Assembly (NCBI GenBank): GCA_009783605.1
Contig: WRDE01000059.1
Coordinates: forward strand, 1 to 9,233
Direction: 5' to 3'
DNA: 9,233 nucleotides
Origin: Oscillospiraceae bacterium
Lineage (GTDB): Bacteria; Bacillota; Clostridia; Oscillospirales; Acutalibacteraceae
In this document: positions 1-7,400 of the stretch, in pieces
Layout: every line of letters begins with the position of its first letter
How positions within the stretch are numbered: position 1 is the first letter of the stretch
The notes under the pieces: model-generated
The model's database searches: none
Told to the model about the DNA's origin: nothing
What the model saw: only the letters and a program-made list of their open reading frames with translations
Position numbers and translations under genes: made by a program

Positions 1-181
1 AACCGCTCAGCCGGGCTTCGGTCACTTTGGTGAACAACAGCGCCGGTATCAGGATATAGAATTGCAGCGCGCTGAGCGGTTCGATATCCGGTTTGGCAAT
101 CCTGCCCCAGATAAATCCCAAAACCACCGGGATAAACAGGGGCAGGACGATATTCAGAGAAATATGTACGAATTCGCTCAT
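1..181 (-). CDS. AEC (auxin efflux carrier) family transporter, N-terminal fragment
   Basis: This is the first 60 codons of an integral membrane protein whose 3' end runs off the window at base 1. The fragment has two hydrophobic segments: about residues 4-26 (start SEFVHISLNIVLPLFIPVVL) and about residues 41-54 (ALQFYILIPALLF). They are separated by a short basic/polar loop containing GRIAKPD. This pattern (NIVLPLF, then a G.I.G.. loop, then FY.L.PALLF) is typical of the start of AEC permeases, the MdcF/YwkB-like group. Known members carry organic acids or auxin-like anions; the substrate here is unknown. The ATG at 181 overlaps the stop of the upstream hydrolase gene as ATGA, and GGAGAG (187-192) sits 5 bases upstream, which supports translational coupling. 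The family call rests on the first two helices only. Confidence 0.78.
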   Translation of the reverse strand, partial: MSEFVHISLNIVLPLFIPVVLGFIWGRIAKPDIEPLSALQFYILIPALLFTKVTEARLSG

Positions 182-1440
182 TTTTTCTCTCCGGCCAGCT
201 CTATCACGCCGCCGTCCCGCCTATGGACGACGGCTTTTATCTTCCGCCGCCATTCACGGTCGTGCAGCGGGGCCATGTACCAGTTCGATTCATACCGGAA
301 CGAAAACGGCTCGTCATAACAGGTGTAAGCCGGCTGCCCGTCAAGATAAAAATCCACCCGGTCGATCTGTTCCGGGAACAGGCTGGCTGCCCGTATCCAG
401 CGCTTGCCGTCCACCGTTTCATCCGCCGCCAGCCCCTGCAGATATACCTGTTCCGCGGCCGGGATATCATCATGCGGAAGCCCCAGCTCCATCGCCATGC
501 GGTTGGCGAAAAAGAAGTCCTCGCCGGCCCGGACGCTCCAGTCGGTCGGCGGCTCCTGCTTGGTGGCGTTGTTATAATAGCCCCAGGACACATGCGCCCG
601 GACCGACGCGGCCATATTGCCGAGCGCCTGGGAATCCTCGTTGCAGACCACCGGCTTGCCCGGCGCCCATTCCCGGGCCCGGCGGACGGTGGTATAATAC
701 TGCTGCCGCGAACAGCCGTTGCCGTGGATCAGGATGAAATCCGCCGCCTGCGCCACCTGCTTCTTCACCGCGCCGCCGCAGAAGCTGCAGGATATTGGGA
801 ACCGCCGCTGACAGTGCTCTTTGGCGATATGGATCAGTGTGGCCATCCCTTCTTCGGTAGAGATGATTTCATGCAGCCCGCGCTCCCGGATGTCGTGCTC
901 GTTGGCGATATCGATCAGCACATTGGTGTACCCGCCCGCCAGCAGGAAATCCAGCCCGGTCCTGAGCGCATTCAGGATCCCTGCCGCGTCTTTTATCCGC
1001 GGATTTTGCTTGAAATAGAAGAAATTGACAATCACAGCCATTCCGAGCGCATCGGCGGCGCGGATCAGCCGGTCTAACCGCGCGGCATATGCCCCGTCAA
1101 ACGACAGCCCGTCCTCGCTGAAGGGATTATTCATATAGCAGGCGCAGTCGTCAAACGAAAAACACGCGCCGCCGCCCTGCAGCCCGACAGTGAACGCCCG
1201 CAGGCCGTACCGGTACCAGTCGGGCAGCTGCGCGATCAGATCATCGGTATTCCGATCCGGATCGAAGATCCGCGTGTACCGGTTAAACCGCTCCCGCCCG
1301 TCCTGCGCGTCGAATATGCCCTGGATAAACCGGGCGTTCATCAACAGGCCGCGCACCTCGTTTTTCGGACTTTCCGGATAGGTTTTTTGCCCGTTGATAT
1401 AAAAGTCTTCGCCGATAATGGAAATCCGGGTCTTTGACAT
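178..1440 (-). CDS. Leaderless cellulase-like (clan GH-A type) glycoside hydrolase with C-terminal Ig-like domain
   Basis: Predicted product is 420 residues. There is no signal peptide or membrane segment, so it should act in the cytoplasm. The first ~330 residues look like a (beta/alpha)8 barrel. NFFYF lies on a core strand near residue 139, the acid/base candidate is Glu181 in DIANEHD, and the nucleophile candidate is Glu268 in VVCNEDS. A conserved-looking SWGYYNN follows near residue 285. The Asn-Glu pair at the end of strand 4 and a Glu near strand 7 are the clan GH-A signature, with NEH in place of the usual NEP. Residues ~346-412 (RWIRAASLF, then VDFYLDGQPAY) resemble a small Ig-like beta-sandwich. 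The start is placed at 1440, not at the ATG at 1446. AAGGAG (1448-1453) is 7 bases from the ATG at 1440 but only 1 base from the one at 1446. The stop overlaps the start of the AEC transporter. Specificity and exact GH family are not readable. It probably trims an oligosaccharide released by the secreted enzymes encoded upstream. Confidence 0.85.
   Translation of the reverse strand: MSKTRISIIGEDFYINGQKTYPESPKNEVRGLLMNARFIQGIFDAQDGRERFNRYTRIFDPDRNTDDLIAQLPDWYRYGLRAFTVGLQGGGACFSFDDCACYMNNPFSEDGLSFDGAYAARLDRLIRAADALGMAVIVNFFYFKQNPRIKDAAGILNALRTGLDFLLAGGYTNVLIDIANEHDIRERGLHEIISTEEGMATLIHIAKEHCQRRFPISCSFCGGAVKKQVAQAADFILIHGNGCSRQQYYTTVRRAREWAPGKPVVCNEDSQALGNMAASVRAHVSWGYYNNATKQEPPTDWSVRAGEDFFFANRMAMELGLPHDDIPAAEQVYLQGLAADETVDGKRWIRAASLFPEQIDRVDFYLDGQPAYTCYDEPFSFRYESNWYMAPLHDREWRRKIKAVVHRRDGGVIELAGEKK
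187..192 (-). promoter_or_regulatory. Ribosome binding site of the AEC transporter gene
   Basis: On the minus strand the sequence reads GGAGAG, then five A, then ATG. The site lies inside the last codons of the upstream glycoside hydrolase gene, as expected for a translationally coupled pair. Confidence 0.75.
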
Positions 1441-1447
1441 AGGCATT

Positions 1448-1453
1448 CTCCTT
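1448..1453 (-). promoter_or_regulatory. Ribosome binding site deciding the start of the GH-A hydrolase
   Basis: AAGGAG lies in the 21-base gap after the giant enzyme's TAG stop. Its spacing is right for ATG 1440 (7 bases) and too tight for ATG 1446 (1 base). No terminator hairpin fits in this gap, so the two genes are likely co-transcribed. Confidence 0.8.
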
Positions 1454-1461
1454 GTATCAAA

Positions 1462-4400
1462 CTATTTCTCAACCGGGAACTTATCAATTTTATCCACCAG
1501 CTTCTGCAGAATCAGCCGCGCGTCGGAGACAGTCAGCGTCACACCGTTGTTGACCTTGGCATATACCATCCGGTCCTCGGGAATGGTATATTTTCCCACC
1601 AAATGCTGCAGCAGCAGCCGCGCGTCGGTGATGGTCACGCCGTTTTTGCCGTCGATATCGCCGTACAGTATCGCCGGCGCGTCCGCGGCTTCCACCGTCA
1701 CCACGGTATCCGCCGAAGCGGGTGCTCCGCCCGCCGCTTTAAAGCGGACATGATAGGTGCCGGGAAGCAGTCCGGCGATGGTATTTCCGGTACAGGCCGT
1801 ATAGGTGCTGCCGCCGGCCGGGCGGTATTCCATATCGGCGGTCACGCCGGTTATCCTGCCGTCGGGCGCGGTCGGCGAAGACGCTTTGACCGCCGTCAGC
1901 CCCGCGGGCGGATCCGGGAGAGCAGTCTGCGCGCCGGTCATGCCGAAAAAGTCCAGATTGACGCTGCCGGTAAAGGTGAGATAGACGGCATGGACCCCCT
2001 CGGGTATGGCGCCGGTGACAGCCGCGATGTAATCATAGTAGGTATGCCACTCATTGGCGGTCTGCACCCCGTTGTTCCATTCCCGGGTACCCTTGATGTC
2101 CAGCGTGGCGATGGGGGCCGCCGTGGCGCTGTCCAACCGCACCATAATCTGCATGGTGCCGGTATCCTTGGCGGCGCTGGCGTATATCGCGGTCAGCGGA
2201 CTGCCGAAATAGACATTGTCGTAGCGCACCCAGTAACCGGGATTGATATTGCCGATACACTTGCCGGTCCCGGAATCCTGTATGTTCAGCCCCGTTCCGC
2301 TGAATCCGTCAAAGGCTTCGGCCTCAATCTGGCCGGGCATCCGCAGATAGCTGTCGCTGGCGGCTTTGGTGAATTTGATCTCAATATACCGGCTTTCCCG
2401 CCATATCCTGAGCGCCACCGCCGCGCCGTTTGGAACAGCGTCGTAAATTTGCAGGAGTTTTTCGGTGTCGGTGACCTGCTGGCCGTTGATTGCGGTGATG
2501 ATATCGTTTTTGCGCATACCCAGCGCCGCGGCGTAGCTGCCGTCCATAAAGCTGTCGAGATACGCGCCGTTATTGCCGATCTCAGCCGGCGCCTTGGTCA
2601 CATTCAGCACGGTTCTGGAATGCAGGTTATCCACATTGGCGCGCAGGAATTCCCGCGGGTCCGAAAACTTTACATTCTCCCCGGCCTGGGCGATCAGATA
2701 GGTCTCCCCGGCCTGGGTGGGGAAGGTGATGGTGTCGAAGCCTGTCTTGGTAAATGAAACCGTCTGGCCGTCGCTCGCCTTGGTCACCTTGCACTCGGAC
2801 AAACCCGGATAGTTGAGGGTGCAGGCATTGCCGGACAGGGATTTTACCGACGCTTTCTGCAGTACCCTTTGGTTCCATTCCATGCCGACCTCAAAATTCC
2901 CGCGGGCCAGCAGCCCGGATACGGCCCCCTCGCTCCATGCCGCGGGCAGGGCCGGCAGCAGGTCGATATAATCGTGGCTCTGCATCAGCATTTCGATCAC
3001 GATGGCCGGATACACGTGGGCGATATCGGTGCAGAAGGTGCCCAGCTCGTTGTTGTTCCGCCGGTCATGGGAGGTGCCCAGCCCGTCATAGTAGAAATCC
3101 TCTTTGGAAAAACGCAGCAGCTTATGCAGCGCCGATTCCCCGTCCTTTAAGGTCGCCGCGATCAGGGCGGCATGAGCCGACCCGTGGCCGTTGCCGCCAA
3201 AGGATGACCCGCGGTCTACCGTTCCCACCGCGTCCTTTTTCTTATACGCGGTCAGCGCCGCGCTGAACAGCGCCTGGTCAGCCGATTCGGGGGTGATCTC
3301 CCGGAAGGGCCATACGTTCAGCAGATGGCTGGAATGGCGATGGCTGTAAACGTCCCGGTCTTTCAGGCTGGGCCAGGAATATTCCGAGAGGGCGCCGTCT
3401 TTGTTCACTAAATAAGGCGGCAGCTTGTCGATAATGGCCTGCCAGCGCTTCACCCCGCCATTATCCCCCTGCTCCTTACCCAGCAGGCCGCAGACCTCGA
3501 CCAAGGTATTCAGCGCGAATTTCGCGCCGGCGATATCGAAGCTGGCGTTGTTCACTAACGAGTACGGCACGCCGGAGGGCTGGTTTTCGGGCGACACCGA
3601 GCCGGCGAAAATATATTTGCCATTGGCGTCGGTCTCCACCAAGAAATCCTCATATAGCTCACCCATCCCCTTCAGCCAGGGATACAGCCGGTTTTCTAAG
3701 AAATCTTTGTCGCCGGTGGTCTGATAATATTCCCAGAAGGGGTAGAGCAGCCAGGGGACTTCGGCTGTTGCGTATTGATAGGGATAATAGTAGGTCCCCG
3801 ACGTCAGCAGCCCGGTGGTGGCGCCCGGCGTATTGCCGGCGGCGATAAAGCCCCGGCAGCCCAACAGCTTGGAGGCGTTGGTCGCGAAATCCTCCTGCCA
3901 GGCCTCCATCAGGCCGAAATACCCCTCCATCGTCTCCGGCATATTGCCCGAGATGCCGCCGGCAATCTGGAGGTTGAGGTTGGCGTCAAGGTGATAGAAG
4001 CCGCCCCAGCCCGCGTTGCAGTCGCCGGCCCAGATACCCAGCAGGTCGGGCGGGCCCAGGTCGCCGGAGGCGCAGAGATAGTGGTACCGCCCGGCGTCGA
4101 ACAGCCGCTCAAACAATGCGAGGTTCGGCGCGCTTTGGCTCTGCTGGCGTTTCAGCAGCACCTCGTTCGGCAGCGCGCGGTCCTTGTCGGATGCGCCCAG
4201 ATCCAATGTGACCCGGTTGAAAATCTCGCCGTGGGTGGCCTTCTGCCCCGCCATCAGCGTGTTGTAATCGGCGCTCACCGACGCCAGCGCCTTTTGGATA
4301 GTCTCCTTCGCCCATTCGGTCTGGCAATCCTTGTAATATTTATCCATCCGGGTGAGCAGTATCACCGAATCGGCGCCGGTCACGGTCAGGGTACCGTCTT

Positions 4401-7400
4401 GCGCGTCCACACTGAGCGTGCCGCCCTGGGCGACCACCCGGGTGACGCTCTCATATCCCGCGTTGCCGGTGGCGGCCGGGCTGGCGTAGAGTACCCGTAT
4501 GTTCAGAATCGCCTCGGTGGCGCTCTTGAGGGTGGCGGTGCTGGTATGCGTTGTCCCGTTCGGGAACCCCATCTCGGGGGTGATTTCGAGCTTTATCGCG
4601 CAGTCTAATTTGCCGCCGCCCGAGGGTTTTGTGAGCCGCTGCACCGCCACGTTGTCCTTCCGGGAGATGAACATGGTCCGCGCCCAGTCGCCCCGGCCGT
4701 CGGTCCAGTTTACGGAAATCTCGCCGGTGGTATAGTCGCAGGTGCGGGCGTAATCGGTGATCTGCCCGCCGGCCGGCGTCTTGATATTCATCGCGAAGCC
4801 CGGATGCTTATTGCCCTCGCCGCCGGATTGCCAGCCTTTCAGGTCGAAGGCCAGATCGTTGGCCAACTTCCAGTTTTCGGCGATACAGGCGTCCCGGATC
4901 CGTTTCAGGTCGGGCTGGCTGATGGTGTTGAACGACCGCTGCCGGGTGGCAGCCAGATTGAACAGGCGATGGTTGTAGATAATCGTATCATTCAGCGGGT
5001 TGCCGAACACAATGGCGCCCATCTCGCCGTTGCCGGTCAGCAGGCCGTCCATCCATTTGTTATATGTACGCGGATAAGTATAGGATACCCCCTTCCGCTC
5101 CCGGGCGGGAACTGTCAGCTGCTCCGCGTTCCAGCACTCCACCGCGAAGGTCGGCGTCCCGGATGAGAACCGGCTGTCGATCTCCAATGTCACCACCTTG
5201 GATTCGCCCGGCATCAGCGAGAAGTAGTTGTCGTCATAATACACCGGAAGCATCTGGCGGCCCGCGCTGTCAAGGGTTTTGAGCCGGATCATCAGCGCCG
5301 GGACGCTTGACGTGTTTTTGACGGTTACCGCATAGCGCTTGTTGCCGTTGACGTCGGCCAGCGCCGACTGGGAGGTCTCCAATTGGGCCTTGGGCATATA
5401 CATCAGCTCCGCGTAATTCTGCGCTTCTTTGGTGTTCATCCAGTAGAAATTATCCGCTATCAGCTTATCCGCGCTGTCGCGTACCTCGGTCTTGATGAAC
5501 CGGATACCGGAATGGCTCAGCGTCGGGATGCTCATGGCGACCTTGGTGGAATCGGCGGCGATATCCAGCGTCTTGGTATCGCTGTGCAGCAGTGTTCCGT
5601 TGATGTCATAAATGCCCAGCATGACCTTCAGTCCGGTCCGGGCAAGGGGGGTGGTGTTGGCTAACCAGATATTCTTGTCCGCGCCGTTCCGGGTGGTGTT
5701 GGCCCAGTAGGCGTTGATCGGCTGGTTGGCCTTCCGGATGCCGAAATAGCCGCCGTTGGTATCGTAATAATAGTCGTGGATCTGATATACCATCGAAGGC
5801 CAGGCCGACATGCTCATCCACATCAGCATCCCGTGGCGGCCGTTGTGCGGCACCGCCTCAAACATGGCTTTCAGGCATTCGTAATCCACCATCTGCGCGA
5901 TCCGGGCGAATTCCTTCAGGCTTTTGTAAGGCCCGTACCAGCGCTGCATCTTGCTCTCAAAGGCGTCGGCGCCCTGGGTGCCCCGCCCGCAGAAGTCATG
6001 CAGCCCCCACACGTCGTTGATCGGCCAGGCGTACTTGTCGGTCAGCATTTTTAATAAGCTCTCATAGGCCGGTACGTTGGAGAAGCCGCGCTCGCTGTGG
6101 ATGGTCAGGGCGGTATCGTTGAAATACCAGGCAGGATCCTGCGACGCGTAAGGGCCGAAGCCGCTGACCGTGCCGGAAGCGGAGTGGGGGATATAGTGCC
6201 GCGTTCCGTCCAGATCCCGGGTCATCTCCCGGAACGCCGCGTCCAATACCGCCGGCGGGTCGCCCTCGTTGCGGCCGCAATAGAGAGCCAGCGACGCGTG
6301 ATAGCGATTGCGGCTGACCTTATCTTTGGCGTTGGCGATAAACATCGCGGGGTCGTCGGGGTCGGGGCCGTCGCCCGGGTGAGCCAGCCAGAAATCGTCC
6401 CAGATCAGGAGGCCGTATTTGTCGCAGGCGTCATAGAACGCCTTATTACCGGTCATCCCCACCCAGTTACGGATCATCACGAAATTCGCCTCGGCGTGCA
6501 GCCGCACTTTTACGTCGTAATCCGCCGGGGTGGCGGCCAGATTCGCGTCGTCCATCCCCCAGTTGCCGCCCTTGCAGACGATCCGGCTGCCGTTGCAGGA
6601 AATAATCATCGGGTTAGTGGTCTGATAGGTGAATTTCCGCACCCCGAAGTTGAAGCTCTTGGCATCCGACACCGCCCCGCCGATTTTTACCTCGAGATTG
6701 GCGGTATACAAAAACTGATCGCCGTAGGTGTTGGGCCACCAGAGTTTGGGACTGCTCATGGTCACCGGGATGCTGAAATCTAATGTCTGCCCGGCGGCCA
6801 CAGAATAACTTTGGACGGGGATCGGGATGTTGCCGGGCTGGATGGCGCCGGACACCGACACGGTCTGGGCGGTGTTCGCGGTATTTTTCACCGCGCCTTT
6901 AACAGCGACGCTGGCGGTGGATACCGTGGTTTTGTCGGCGCTGATGTTGGCGGTATTGAAGTCGACGACGGTCCAGGGGTCAACGATGGTGGCGTTCCCG
7001 GAATAGTTCAGGAACACGTCCCCGTAGATGCCGATGTTGCGCCCGCGGATGGTGGGGATCCAGTTCCAGCCGATGCTGGCGTGGATGGTGGGGTTGTCGC
7101 GGCCCAGCACGCCGCCGTTCTTGCCCGGATTGTCCTTGTCCTTCAGATCCACCGGCCCGGGGTTGTCGTTGGCGTGGATATAGACGGCCAGATAGTTGGC
7201 TCCGCCGTAATTGGCCAGCGCGGTGATATCGAACCGGCCCCGGATAAAGGCGCCCTCGATTTTCCCGAGATTGACGCCGTTGAACCAGACGTCGGCCTTC
7301 CAGTTGATGGCGTTGAAATTGAGCCAGGTGCGTTTGCCCGCCTGCCCGGCCGGTATCGTAAACTCGTTGCGGTACCAGAAGTCGGTGGTAAAATAGCTGT

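Noticed and set aside
93..1077. Plus-strand open frames opposite the GH-A hydrolase
   Set aside because: They are mirror frames of a gene with clear catalytic motifs and a ribosome site. Their predicted products show no domain and no good start context.
1441..1461. Possible terminator between the giant gene and the GH-A gene
   Set aside because: The 21 bases contain only a ribosome site and no inverted repeat or T-run.
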